From CAKAHY01 sp963522175 (lineage in GTDB: Bacteria > Bacillota > Clostridia > Lachnospirales > Lachnospiraceae), in assembly GCA_963522175.1 (NCBI GenBank), contig CAUQXC010000013.1:1-49043 (forward strand): a DNA stretch of 49,043 nucleotides, written 5' to 3'. How positions within the stretch are numbered: position 1 is the first letter of the stretch; each line of letters starts with the position of its first letter. The position numbers were made by a program, and so were the translations under genes. Shown here piece by piece: positions 33,301 through 41,924 of this stretch. Under the pieces are notes generated by a model. That model was not told the DNA's origin. It saw nothing but the letters and a program-made list of their open reading frames with translations, and did not search any database.

Positions 33301-36300
33301 GGTCAATGAAGCACTTGTTCTTCCACCCTGTGCCGCAGTCCAGTTACTCCACAATGAAGGATTAGGTCCGCCTGCCGTATTCGGATCGGCATCTTTCAAT
33401 CCGTCCTTTATCGCATCTAAAGTATCGCTTCCCATAAAGTTACCTATATCCTGCTTAAGAGTAAGAGCCTGCTTGGATATGCTGTTTCCGAGTGCTATGT
33501 TTTCCTTTTGTACTCTTACATCTGCTTCCACCTTCAGATTTTCACCGAAGACCTCAGCTTTTCCGGCTACCTTTACAATTCCTTCGGTATTATACCTGCT
33601 ATCCTCAACCGCCTCCCATGTAACAGGGAAACCTACCTTCAATACCTCTCCGTTTTCAAGAACTGCAGGTCTTGATTCCGGTAATATAGGCTTTACTCCT
33701 ATCGGAGTTGTTGTAGAGTAATTGAGAAGTGCGGCTACCTTGTCGATCATATTTATGTTGACAATTACGTCTTTTCCGCTAGGTAACTTACCTTTTACTT
33801 CAAAAGCTCCGATTTTATTTATCTGCTCATCGCTTATGCTGTCCCAAACCACATTTTCTTCTACAGATGTATCATTATTGTAGTTAACCTTTATCTTCTC
33901 CGGCAATATAGGGTAATGACCCTTCTTAACATAATAATTCTTTGACATATAGTAGCTCTTTACGCCTGTAGTATTGCCTGAATTACCTGTCTCCGCTCTT
34001 TCCGTGTTAATTGTTACGGTAGTGCCTTCAAGTCCTGCTGAAGTAGCTTTAAGCGTTATGCTTCCTGCCGTTTCACTTGTCTGTACTATTGCCAGAGCTT
34101 TTCCCGAAAATGCATTTCTGTGATTAGCTTTATGTGAGGTATGGTCTACAGGGTTACCGTTATCAAGCCCTACAAGCTTACCTTCACCGCTAACCTCAAA
34201 GCTTATATCATTTTGTGCATCGGGAACTATATTTCCGTCCGCATCCACAACGTCAACCTCAAAGTAAGCCAAATCATAGCCGTCTGCAAATATATTTCCC
34301 TCTGCATTATACTTTTTAACAACCAATTTTCTCGCTTCTTTAGTTGTCGTAACCGAATTTCTTCCTACAGTTTCATTTATAGCCGTCTGACCGTTCTCAT
34401 CGCTGTAAGCCACGGCTCTTAAGGTTCCGTCCGCATAAGGAACGCTCCATGTCATATAAAGATTTTCATGCTCAGTGGATGATTTACCTTCTCCCTCATA
34501 TATCTGATATTGATAAAGTGAGGTATTGCTGTTTTTTGTGGTAAATTTCTTTAATCCTAAACTCTGCTCTACACCGTTTGCAGGCTTAAAGAAAAGCTCT
34601 ACACTCTTTGCATTTGAGTATACCACTACCGGAACATTTCCCTGACGGTCTTTTTCAACTACATTTTCATTCCATGCCGGCAATATGTGAAGTGTCGTAT
34701 TTTCATCATTCCACAAGCTTCTGTACAAATAATAGCTGTCCTTAGGAAAGCCTGCCGTATCTATTATTCCGAAGTATGAGCTCTTAGGTGAAGGCCATGA
34801 TGACTTGGCTCCCGCATCCGTACCGTTATACGGTGTAGGCTCTCCTATATAGTCAAAGCCTGTCCACACATACTCACCTGCAAGATAATCTCTCTTTATA
34901 GTCTCAAACCAACCCTCACTCGCAAAAGCACCCCAGCCTACTCTGGACTTGTCATAAGCCGTAAGCTGCTTACTGGCGTTTTGGCTTCCTGTATAACCCT
35001 TTATTTTATATATGCCTCTACTGCTTATACTTGAAACCGTTTCGGATGCATAAAGCTTCCAGTCCGGCTTTAATCTGTGCCATGCATCGTATTGACCGCC
35101 GTTTGCGTAGTTTAATCCTACCACACCGCCGACATCTGCAACTTTTTGATCTATTTGGGCATATAAGTTATTAGGATTTCTCGTCTGACCCTTAATCTTA
35201 TTGTCTCCTATCGTTGACGGTCTGCTCTCGTCCAAACTGTGAGCGAGTTCCGCAAGATTTCCGGACACCTCGACAAAGCTTGAATCCCAATCATTTGCGG
35301 TACCTTCCAAAACCTCGTTTCCGAGTGACCACATTATAACCGACGGAGAGTTATAGGCACTGTTTATCATGGCGGATAAATCATACTGGTACCACTTCAT
35401 TCCCGAAGTTTTACCTATGATTTCATTATCACCTTCTATATTTGCATTAAAATGTTTTGAATAGTCATTTGTATTTCCGTTCTTCATTCTGTGCCAGCCG
35501 TCAAAGGCTTCATCAATAACCAGAACTCCAAGCTCGTCACAAACCTCAAGCAATTCCTTTGCGGCTGGGTTATGTGTAACTCTTATGGAATTACATCCCA
35601 TCTCTTTAAGAATTTCAACCTGTCTTCTTATGGCATTTTTATTTGCAACCGCACCTAAAGCACCCTGGTCGTGATGCATACAAACACCTTTAAGTTTCAT
35701 ATTTATACCATTCAAACTGAAACCTGAATTTGTGTCAAAATTAAAATATCTGAAACCGAAGTCCGTATAATAGGTATCTACCACTTCGTCTCCTACCTTA
35801 ACTTCGGTTTTTACCGTATAAAGATTAGGGTCATCGACGCTCCAAAGCCTAGGAGATGAAACATTTGTTTCAAGCTTTACTTCCTTGTTTTCTCCCGCAG
35901 CAAGACTTACCTCTTCCGAAGTTACACTTGCAAGCTCCGTATCGGCATCATCATAAATAGTATTTACAATCTTAACGGCTTTTGTTTCTTCACTGTCATT
36001 CTTTACTTTTGTCCTTATTTCCACCTTTGGATTTGCAGTATTTGTGTTCAAATCCGGAGTGTTTACCTTTGTTCCCCATAAGTCTACATGAACTGCATCT
36101 GTAACCGTAAGTTTTACACTTCTGTAAATACCGCTTCCCGAGTACCATCTGCTTGAAGGTGTTTTATGGTCAACCTTAACCGCGATAACATTTTCTGAAT
36201 TGAAATCCAGATATTTTGTTATATCAAAAGAAAACGGTGTATATCCATATGCATGAGTTCCCAGTTTATGTCCATTTACATAAACCGTCGCATTCATATA

Positions 36301-36732
36301 AACTCCGTCGAAATCTATTCTCACACGTTTGTTTGAAGCTTCTGCCGGCAAAGTAAATTTTTTTCTGTACCATGCACTTCCGCCCGGTAAATATCCGCTT
36401 TCCGCTTCCATTCTGTTTGAATATTCCTGCTCTATACTATAGTCATGCGGTAAGTCAAGTTCTCTCCAAGAGGAATCGTTAAATCCCTTCTCACTTGCTC
36501 CCTCTAAATTCCCCATGGAAAAACGCCAGTTTTTATCAAAGTTTTGTGTTCTTTCACTTACGTTGTATTCATTAGGGTAAATAAGTTCCGGCAAAGAACT
36601 TGTTTGTGAGGTTAGCGTATCGTCTTCGCTTAAAATTTGCATTGAGCTTTCGGTAGCAAAAGTATTAAACGGAATACTGCTCGTAACCATCACGGCACTC
36701 ATTGCCAATGCCGTCAATTTTCTTAATTTCAT
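30313..36732 (-). CDS. Very large secreted wall-bound glycoside hydrolase family 2 enzyme (beta-galactosidase-like)
   Basis: 2139 residues. Signal peptide about 1-27. Family 2 sugar-binding (about 60-215), Ig-like (about 220-325) and TIM-barrel (about 330-640) domains follow. The likely acid/base is Glu473 in WSLGNEVLEG, and the nucleophile Glu564 in YASETVSS. After a DUF4982-like region and Ig-like/Big modules come two F5/8-type-C (discoidin) carbohydrate-binding modules (about 1090-1240 and 1340-1480). An InlB-like repeat (FAGWDKEVVPATSNRKYKA), a coiled FIVAR segment, an Asn/Ser and Gly/Ser linker (about 1945-2000) and cell-wall-binding repeats (about 2014-2139) complete it. The enzyme likely releases beta-galactosides from host or dietary glycans at the cell surface. 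The exact linkage is not readable. AGGGAGGAA precedes the ATG. Confidence 0.88.
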   Translation of the reverse strand: MKLRKLTALAMSAVMVTSSIPFNTFATESSMQILSEDDTLTSQTSSLPELIYPNEYNVSERTQNFDKNWRFSMGNLEGASEKGFNDSSWRELDLPHDYSIEQEYSNRMEAESGYLPGGSAWYRKKFTLPAEASNKRVRIDFDGVYMNATVYVNGHKLGTHAYGYTPFSFDITKYLDFNSENVIAVKVDHKTPSSRWYSGSGIYRSVKLTVTDAVHVDLWGTKVNTPDLNTNTANPKVEIRTKVKNDSEETKAVKIVNTIYDDADTELASVTSEEVSLAAGENKEVKLETNVSSPRLWSVDDPNLYTVKTEVKVGDEVVDTYYTDFGFRYFNFDTNSGFSLNGINMKLKGVCMHHDQGALGAVANKNAIRRQVEILKEMGCNSIRVTHNPAAKELLEVCDELGVLVIDEAFDGWHRMKNGNTNDYSKHFNANIEGDNEIIGKTSGMKWYQYDLSAMINSAYNSPSVIMWSLGNEVLEGTANDWDSSFVEVSGNLAELAHSLDESRPSTIGDNKIKGQTRNPNNLYAQIDQKVADVGGVVGLNYANGGQYDAWHRLKPDWKLYASETVSSISSRGIYKIKGYTGSQNASKQLTAYDKSRVGWGAFASEGWFETIKRDYLAGEYVWTGFDYIGEPTPYNGTDAGAKSSWPSPKSSYFGIIDTAGFPKDSYYLYRSLWNDENTTLHILPAWNENVVEKDRQGNVPVVVYSNAKSVELFFKPANGVEQSLGLKKFTTKNSNTSLYQYQIYEGEGKSSTEHENLYMTWSVPYADGTLRAVAYSDENGQTAINETVGRNSVTTTKEARKLVVKKYNAEGNIFADGYDLAYFEVDVVDADGNIVPDAQNDISFEVSGEGKLVGLDNGNPVDHTSHKANHRNAFSGKALAIVQTSETAGSITLKATSAGLEGTTVTINTERAETGNSGNTTGVKSYYMSKNYYVKKGHYPILPEKIKVNYNNDTSVEENVVWDSISDEQINKIGAFEVKGKLPSGKDVIVNINMIDKVAALLNYSTTTPIGVKPILPESRPAVLENGEVLKVGFPVTWEAVEDSRYNTEGIVKVAGKAEVFGENLKVEADVRVQKENIALGNSISKQALTLKQDIGNFMGSDTLDAIKDGLKDADPNTAGGPNPSLWSNWTAAQGGRTSASLTFEYATQQRLGQVVVYFAKDNSSLRYPDANTTIIEVSEDGSAWTKLETVETIGEDEYSQNVKEYTYDFTPVTFTFVRLTVKNSTNDTGMTRKPSVGITEVELKPATGSYTTNRTAQLSKLEINGISYSSEVINSGKVSNQALFVDTINMETKDNASATFIPNAEGEKKAYIVVESEDHLTRKKTEIILDADEAAETAEDPSRDYPREKTNVEVGSEQIPQDMAANAVDGNTSTLWHTKWSLYAQLEHRWISLGMEEENTVDGIRYFARGGEANGRVREYKIYVSSDAQEWKEVAHGTWENEQGWKQASFDPVSAKYVKLEGVHTYGSGGQQDRFMSAGELRIKLAKDTINIADENSGVKAQVENSRYIVDELKAPVKAKVEVTKDGTALKYGLDYRIKYENNNKIGTAYAVVEGIVKYSGKIKVPFKIMSKSAREVFVEDGEIISAAGEQMQASSASFEKGTQLSVRANEKEGMTFKYWRVMPEALEIADKNNVEISFVMPEYSVRLVAVYSKDDRIVNDVYTKTNPSTWYANADKEDLQTIFEAVVADNEEAALRLELTKTDKNTLKASSSDAVEDMETGFFINSKLVKETVENQNRKETEIEEAKTVRVTVEVPKKDRNMADYKVVSYKKLEDGVSVDVVDSVEKDGFISFMLSTDSVYGVFYKKAYEVVFEDYDGTELSRQYVEIGNMPEIPEVPERKNYVFAGWDKEVVPATSNRKYKALYTVSSEQLEASRARLRAEVEKVRQEFGNKENEYTKQSFAKLERELVKAETLVEESNSVTKLENQIQAIRKAVSELVKANQNSNQNSNANQNSNSNQNQNSNSGSGSGNYGGSGRGSSGGSGGSGRGGSGGSGGRVKKTAEKTENTKYVKITGTWQKSGNKWKLVQGNEAVKNTWAYKEVNGVKTWYIFDENGEMRTGWYKNASGAWYYLSAEANGSEGEMQTGWKWIKAADGKEKCYYFNADGSLAVNTTVEGKYNVNGNGAWVVNGVEQTK
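30729..30900 (-). repeat. Low-complexity coding repeat for the wall-proximal linker
   Basis: A run of short in-frame repeats encodes Asn-Gln-Asn-Ser units and then Gly-Gly-Ser-Gly units, joining the coiled segment of the hydrolase to its wall-binding repeats. Such DNA is prone to length variation between strains. Confidence 0.8.
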
Positions 36733-36823
36733 AACTTCCTCCCTATAACATATTCACACGTATCCGCGTATATGTATATTATATCTGTGAAAGCTTTTTT
36801 ATATCTATATGTTTTTTTTCGCT

Positions 36824-36853
36824 TTTATAGCATTTTTTTACTTTTTTGTGCAA
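36824..36853 (-). promoter_or_regulatory. Putative promoter of the glycoside hydrolase gene
   Basis: TTGCAC (36853-36848) and TATAAA (36829-36824) with a TGC extension are 18 bases apart. A second TATAAT at 36783-36778 has no good -35 partner and may be an activator-dependent start. The 5' leader is about 85 bases or less. Confidence 0.4.
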
Positions 36854-36874
36854 ATATCCGCTTTTTTTGTACAA

Positions 36875-36914
36875 AAAAAGATACCCGGAATTTGTATCTT
36901 CCGAGTATCTTTTT
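36875..36914 (-). terminator. Terminator after the TDT transporter gene
   Basis: AAAAAGATACTCGGAA pairs with TTCCGGGTATCTTTTT (one wobble) and runs into more T on the minus strand. Confidence 0.88.
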
Positions 36915-36920
36915 ATAAAA

Positions 36921-37829
36921 CTATTCTGAAAATAGGGTCTTTATAAAGCTTATATATACATAAGCCACAAAAACTACGGCAATTATTATTTCAACAATAA
37001 GCAAAATATTTAAAGCCGGGTTTGCATAGCCCAATTTCCCGAAATACGCTATGCTTTGTTTTAAGGCTATAGCACTTATAACAAACGGGAAGGTGAATGC
37101 CGAAAAGCTCGGTTTAAAGCCCGTTGGCACTATTGTACATGCCTTATAAACGGCAAATGCAAACAACAATGTTGAAACAATAAGCATTCCCACCACAAGA
37201 GCAAATGATTTGTTCTCTACAGAGCTTATATATGCCGCAAGACAAAGGCTCACAGGTGCCGCATATATACATATCAATGCTTTTGCAGGATCCGGAACTT
37301 CATGCTTCATATATCTGTAGGTAACAACCATCAGCAATATAATAACCGCAACGAAGCCGAACATAAAGCTTGCCGCTCCCAAAGAAAGCTTATCAAAGGC
37401 TTTTGCACTTACTCCGGCTACCGCAATACCTACATATACGATATACCAAGATGCAAATACTTTTTTAATATCAAACTTAAGAACAAACTTCATTGTGAAT
37501 ATCACCATGAGCACAAGGTGAAGAACTATCGCAAGATACCAAAGGTATATGGCAAAAACTCCCAAAAACGGTTTCACATATACGCTTAAAAGCATAAGTC
37601 CCATACTGAAGGTTCCCAGTACGCTTGCCTGAACCGGATTATCCAAATCCTCTTTCAGTTTTGCAGGATATAAAATAAAGTTTAATACTGACAATATGCA
37701 ATATATTCCGCCTAAAACTCCGCAAATGGTTTTGAATATTTCGGAATATGACTGCAACAAATTACCTAAAGCCAAAACCGCCAACATCGTTCCGCAAAAG
37801 GGTATCGAAACTTTTTTAATAAACTTCAT
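36921..37829 (-). CDS. TDT-family (TehA/SLAC1-like) membrane transporter
   Basis: 302 residues, almost entirely ten hydrophobic helices. Family features are PFCGTMLAVLALGNL at the start, a central NPVQASVLGTFSMG, and PSFSAFTFPFVISAIAL near the end, which match the tellurite-resistance/dicarboxylate transporter (TDT, SLAC1 anion channel) family. The substrate (an organic or inorganic anion) is unknown. It starts 13 bases after the cysteine-rich gene, so both are co-expressed from the promoter at 38416-38444. Confidence 0.85.
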   Translation of the reverse strand: MKFIKKVSIPFCGTMLAVLALGNLLQSYSEIFKTICGVLGGIYCILSVLNFILYPAKLKEDLDNPVQASVLGTFSMGLMLLSVYVKPFLGVFAIYLWYLAIVLHLVLMVIFTMKFVLKFDIKKVFASWYIVYVGIAVAGVSAKAFDKLSLGAASFMFGFVAVIILLMVVTYRYMKHEVPDPAKALICIYAAPVSLCLAAYISSVENKSFALVVGMLIVSTLLFAFAVYKACTIVPTGFKPSFSAFTFPFVISAIALKQSIAYFGKLGYANPALNILLIVEIIIAVVFVAYVYISFIKTLFSE

Positions 37830-37842
37830 GAGTTCCCCTTTT

Positions 37843-38334
37843 CTATGATGCTACTTCATCTAAATTTTCAAGCTCAAGCTCTCTTATGATGATCTCGGCA
37901 ACCTTACCTGCACACATTCCCGTATATCTTATGCATTGTTCCTTATGTTCACCTTTTCCCATATCAAACTCTCTTGTAAGCACTCTACAACAAGCCGAGT
38001 TTTTTCCGTTTCCTTTTCTGAAGAACTCATGTAACTCGTTTGACAAGCTCATACATTTTTTAACCTTAGGGTCATTAGGTCCGTTCTGCTCCGTACGTCC
38101 GAAGAACATACCGAGTGCCATAATTCCTCCGTTTAAAGCACCGCACATACATCCCGATCTTCCCGCTCCTACAGACATACCGGAACTCATTGCTATTACA
38201 GAATCCGGAACATCCAACTCAAAGTTGTCTCTTATTGAGCGCACCAATGCCTCACAACAGAAATACCCTCCTCTGTAAAACTCTTCCGCATCCTTGCAAA
38301 CCTTAGACGGACTGACACTTTGTTTTATATGCAT
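37843..38334 (-). CDS. C_GCAxxG_C_C family cysteine-rich protein
   Basis: 163-residue soluble protein with a conserved cysteine pattern: CCEAL near residue 27, then AGRSGCMCGALNGGIMALG, NSACCR, and EQCIRYTGMCAGKVAEII. The spacing fits the C_GCAxxG_C_C family (redox-active or metal-binding, function unproven), often found beside transporters. The gene precedes the TDT transporter. AGGAGGAG precedes the ATG. A role in handling a metal or oxyanion with the transporter is an inference. Confidence 0.88.
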   Translation of the reverse strand: MHIKQSVSPSKVCKDAEEFYRGGYFCCEALVRSIRDNFELDVPDSVIAMSSGMSVGAGRSGCMCGALNGGIMALGMFFGRTEQNGPNDPKVKKCMSLSNELHEFFRKGNGKNSACCRVLTREFDMGKGEHKEQCIRYTGMCAGKVAEIIIRELELENLDEVAS

Positions 38335-38415
38335 AAATTTCTCCTCCTACTTTATGATGATATAAACCATATTTTTTGCACAACAAAAGCTCTTATATAG
38401 TATTCTGCCTAGGAT

Positions 38416-38444
38416 ATAATATATAATTTAAAGATTGAATTCAA
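38416..38444 (-). promoter_or_regulatory. Promoter of the cysteine-rich protein/TDT operon
   Basis: TTGAAT (38444-38439) and TATTAT (38421-38416) lie 17 bases apart on the minus strand. The leader to the start codon is about 75 bases and shows no clear riboswitch. Confidence 0.6.
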
Positions 38445-38522
38445 ACTATGGTAATTCTATCATATATAGGTTTAATAGCAACAAGTTATCTTTTTTAATA
38501 CATCATATATTTCTATTTATTG

Positions 38523-38553
38523 TGTAATATATCGATAAAATCTATATATTACA
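38523..38553. repeat. AT-rich palindrome after trpA
   Basis: TGTAATATAT (38523-38532) and ATATATTACA (38544-38553) are perfect inverted copies with an 11-base centre that includes a further GAT/ATC pairing. It lies 23 bases after the trpA stop without a T-run, so it is an imperfect terminator candidate or a protein-binding site. Confidence 0.5.
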
Positions 38554-38576
38554 CCTATTTTCTTTCCCGGTCTTCT

Positions 38577-39353
38577 TTACGGCTTTTTCATAGCGGATTT
38601 CATCTCTTTTACATAATCGCCTATATATCCGGGTGCCTGTGTTTTATGCTGTTTTAAAAGTTTAATGAAGGCTGAACCTACTATAACTCCATCCGCTATT
38701 TCACTCATTTGCTTTGCCTGCTCCGGAGTCGAAATACCGAAGCCTATAGCACAGGGAATGTCCGTATTCTCCCTTACCGTCTTTATCAAGGAGTTTAAAT
38801 CGGTAGTAATCTTACTTCTTGTTCCCGTTACCCCGAGACTTGATACAATATATAAAAATCCCCTCGCTTCCTTTGCAATCATTGCAATACGGTCTTTTGA
38901 TGTAGGTGCAATAAGTGAAATAAGCTCTACATTATACTTATGAGCAATATCAAGAAATTCTCTTCTTTCCTCAAAAGGAATATCGGGAAGTATAATACCG
39001 TCAATACCGACTTCTTTACATTTGGCAAAAAACTTTTCGGAACCATATGAAAATACCACATTGGCATAGGTCATAAATACAAGAGGAATGTCTATATCCT
39101 TTCTGATATCCTCGACCATATTAAATACCTTATCGGTGGTTACACCTCCCTCAAGAGCACGGATATTCGCTCCCTGTATCACTACACCCTCCGCTGTAGG
39201 ATCCGAAAAAGGTATGCCTATTTCTATAAGATCCGCCCCGTTCTTTACCATTTCAAGTATGCTTGCTTTAGTGGTTTTAATATCGGGGTCTCCGCAGGTT
39301 ATAAACGGAATAAACGCTTTTTTATTTGCAAATGCTTCATATATCCTACTCAT
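38577..39353 (-). CDS. trpA: Tryptophan synthase alpha subunit
   Basis: Splits indole-3-glycerol phosphate to indole and glyceraldehyde 3-phosphate. From the ATG at 39353 the product is 258 residues, with the catalytic Glu in ADLIEIGIPFSDPTAEG and Asp in GIDGIILPDIPFEER. The ATG at 39353 has AAGGAGAGG upstream and overlaps the trpB stop by eight bases. The frame extends 16 codons further up, inside trpB, which is not the real start. Confidence 0.96.
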   Translation of the reverse strand: MSRIYEAFANKKAFIPFITCGDPDIKTTKASILEMVKNGADLIEIGIPFSDPTAEGVVIQGANIRALEGGVTTDKVFNMVEDIRKDIDIPLVFMTYANVVFSYGSEKFFAKCKEVGIDGIILPDIPFEERREFLDIAHKYNVELISLIAPTSKDRIAMIAKEARGFLYIVSSLGVTGTRSKITTDLNSLIKTVRENTDIPCAIGFGISTPEQAKQMSEIADGVIVGSAFIKLLKQHKTQAPGYIGDYVKEMKSAMKKP

Positions 39354-40536
39354 GTAAATCCTCTCCTTTATATCTTGCAATAGCTGCACAATCCTTGTCA
39401 CCTCTTCCCGAAAGAGTGATTACAATAATTTTATCCCTGCTCATAGTCCCTGCTATCTTCATGGCGTGCGCAATAGCGTGTGACGATTCTATAGCGGGAA
39501 TAATGCCTTCCGTTCTTGAAAGATATTCAAATGCCTCTACTGCTTCATCATCCGTTACCGGTACATAGCTTGCTCTTTTTGTATCAAAAAGATGTGCATG
39601 CTCCGGACCTACTCCCGGATAATCAAGCCCTGCGGAAATAGAATATACGGGTGCGATTTGACCGTATTCATCCTGACAGAAATATGATTTCATTCCATGG
39701 AAAATACCGAGCTTTCCTGTATTAATGGTGGCTGCGGTCTCAAATGTATGAATACCTTTTCCTGCCGCCTCACAGCCTATCAATGCTACATCCTTATCAT
39801 CTATAAAATTGTAAAAGCTGCCTATGGCATTCGAACCGCCACCCACACAGGCAATTACCGCATCCGGCAATCTATTTTCCTTTTCAAGAATCTGCTCTTT
39901 TATTTCCTTTGAAATTACCGCCTGAAAATCTCTGACAATAGTTGGGAAAGGGTGCGGTCCCATTACGGATCCGAGGCAATAATGAGTATCATCTATCCTG
40001 CTTGTCCACTCCCTCATAGCCTCGGAAACTGCATCCTTCAAGGTTTTCGTACCGCTTGTTACAGGAACCACAGTTGCACCGAGCAATCTCATCCTGTATA
40101 CATTAAGAGCTTGACGTACAGTATCCTCTTCACCCATAAAAACCACACATTCCATGCCCATTAAAGCGGCGGCGGTTGCGGTTGCTACACCATGCTGACC
40201 TGCGCCCGTTTCGGCTATCAATCTTTTTTTGCCCATCTTTTTTGCAAGGAGTGCCTGCCCCAATACATTATTTATCTTATGTGCACCGGTATGGTTTAAA
40301 TCCTCACGCTTTAAATAGATTTTCGCACCGCCCAGATCTTCACTCATTTTCCTTGCAAAATAAAGTCTTGACGGTCTGCCTGCATAATCATTTAGCAGAT
40401 AATTCAACTCCTTATTAAATTCAGGATCTTTTTTATAATGATTATAGGCATTTTCCAACTCTTTTACCGCATTCATAAGAGTTTCCGGAATATACTGACC
40501 TCCGTGAACTCCAAATCTTCCTTTGCTATCTGTCAT
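39346..40536 (-). CDS. trpB: Tryptophan synthase beta subunit
   Basis: PLP enzyme that joins indole and serine. 396 residues, with the PLP lysine in NHTGAHKINN, the phosphate-binding loop CVGGGSNAIG and the GAGQHGVATA segment, typical of the trpB1 type that pairs with TrpA. It overlaps trpF by 11 bases and trpA by eight. Confidence 0.97.
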   Translation of the reverse strand: MTDSKGRFGVHGGQYIPETLMNAVKELENAYNHYKKDPEFNKELNYLLNDYAGRPSRLYFARKMSEDLGGAKIYLKREDLNHTGAHKINNVLGQALLAKKMGKKRLIAETGAGQHGVATATAAALMGMECVVFMGEEDTVRQALNVYRMRLLGATVVPVTSGTKTLKDAVSEAMREWTSRIDDTHYCLGSVMGPHPFPTIVRDFQAVISKEIKEQILEKENRLPDAVIACVGGGSNAIGSFYNFIDDKDVALIGCEAAGKGIHTFETAATINTGKLGIFHGMKSYFCQDEYGQIAPVYSISAGLDYPGVGPEHAHLFDTKRASYVPVTDDEAVEAFEYLSRTEGIIPAIESSHAIAHAMKIAGTMSRDKIIVITLSGRGDKDCAAIARYKGEDLHE

Positions 40537-41134
40537 TTTCGACCTCTCTTACCAAACTTACAAATTTTCGCATCTTAAAAGCATCTTTTTTACCGTCTGT
40601 TTCGATACCCGAGCTTACATCCACGGCGAAGGGATGCAGCCTCATTATTTTTTCCTTTATATTGTCAGGAGACAGTCCGCCGGCTAAAAAATACTCCTCA
40701 TTAAAGTCTTCCAGTAAAGCTTCATCAAAGCTTTTCCCACAGCCGGCTCCTGCATCCAGCAGGATAAAATCCGTATCTTTTTTTATCTCCTCAATATCAA
40801 CCCTCGATTTTATCCGATATGCACGTATAATAGGAATATTTACTTCTTCCTTCAAGGTATTTATATAAGCCCTATCCTCATTTCCATGTAGCTGAATAAT
40901 ATCAATTACTTTATTTTTTACCAAGTAAATGATATTTTTTATGTCTTCATTTACAAATACTCCCGCCGCTTTTACTTTTGGATCCAAGCTTTCCTTAAGC
41001 TTTTTCGCCCTGTCATAGGATATGAAACGCTTGCTTTTTTCTGCAAATACAAAACCTATATAATCCGGCAACAACTCATTTATTACTTTTATATCCTCTT
41101 CCCGCATTATTCCGCACAGCTTAATCCTTGTCAT
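40526..41134 (-). CDS. trpF: Phosphoribosylanthranilate isomerase
   Basis: 202-residue TIM barrel. KLCGIM carries the catalytic Cys, the catalytic Asp lies in FILLDAGAGCGKSF, and LAGGLSPDNI and DVSSGIETDGKKD form the phosphate site. It overlaps trpC by 14 bases and trpB by 11. Confidence 0.95.
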   Translation of the reverse strand: MTRIKLCGIMREEDIKVINELLPDYIGFVFAEKSKRFISYDRAKKLKESLDPKVKAAGVFVNEDIKNIIYLVKNKVIDIIQLHGNEDRAYINTLKEEVNIPIIRAYRIKSRVDIEEIKKDTDFILLDAGAGCGKSFDEALLEDFNEEYFLAGGLSPDNIKEKIMRLHPFAVDVSSGIETDGKKDAFKMRKFVSLVREVENDR

Positions 41135-41924
41135 ATTTTCCTTTTAACCAATCCAAAGTATATTTTTTATTTTCCGCTCTCATCAGTACCTCACCCACCA
41201 AAACGGCATCGGCACCCATATCGGAAATATTCTGTATATCCTTCGGAGTATTCACACCGCTTTCTGAAACAAATAAAATATCCTTTGGCACAAGTGTACG
41301 AAGTCTTTTACTGTTATCGGTATCCACCGAAAAATCCTTCAAATTTCTGTTATTTACACCGATTATGCGGGCATTTATGGATACTGCCATTTCTATTTCG
41401 GCTTCATCATGACATTCAAAAAGTGCCGAAAGTCCAAGCTCATCGCAAATATCCTTAAAATATCCAAGTTCCTCCGCCGATAATATAGAACAAATCAAAA
41501 GCACACAGGAAGCTCCCATCACCTTAGCCTCATATATCATATATTCATTTACGGTAAAGTCCTTTCTGAGAAGAGGGAGCTTAACCGCTCTTGATATTTC
41601 CTTTAAATATTCATCACTTCCGAGAAACCACTTCGGCTCTGTAAGTACCGAAATACAATCGGCTCCGGCTTTTTCATATTCCTTTACAATCTCAAGATAG
41701 GAGAAATCTTTTGATATAATTCCCTTGGAAGGGGATGCCTTCTTACATTCACATATAAATGAAAGCTCAGCCTTTTTTAAAGCCTTTTCAAAAAGAAATT
41801 CGGATGTATTAACCTTTTTTGCTTCAGCTTTAAGGATGGACAAAGGAAGCTTTTTTTGTTGTTCCGAAATCCTTTCCCTTGTATAATCCGCTATCATATC
41901 CAAAACGGTTTTTTCCTTATTCAT
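41121..41924 (-). CDS. trpC: Indole-3-glycerol-phosphate synthase
   Basis: 267-residue TIM barrel with FICECKKASPSKG, the catalytic LLRKDFTVNEYMIYEAK, and IIGVNNRNLKDFSVD. Present as a single-domain enzyme, separate from TrpF, unlike the fused enterobacterial form. It overlaps trpD by eight bases. Confidence 0.96.
   Translation of the reverse strand: MNKEKTVLDMIADYTRERISEQQKKLPLSILKAEAKKVNTSEFLFEKALKKAELSFICECKKASPSKGIISKDFSYLEIVKEYEKAGADCISVLTEPKWFLGSDEYLKEISRAVKLPLLRKDFTVNEYMIYEAKVMGASCVLLICSILSAEELGYFKDICDELGLSALFECHDEAEIEMAVSINARIIGVNNRNLKDFSVDTDNSKRLRTLVPKDILFVSESGVNTPKDIQNISDMGADAVLVGEVLMRAENKKYTLDWLKGKYDKD

Noticed and set aside
38335..38576. Riboswitch or small RNA in the gap before the cysteine-rich protein gene
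   Set aside because: Apart from a promoter and an AT-rich palindrome I see no conserved aptamer-like sequence.
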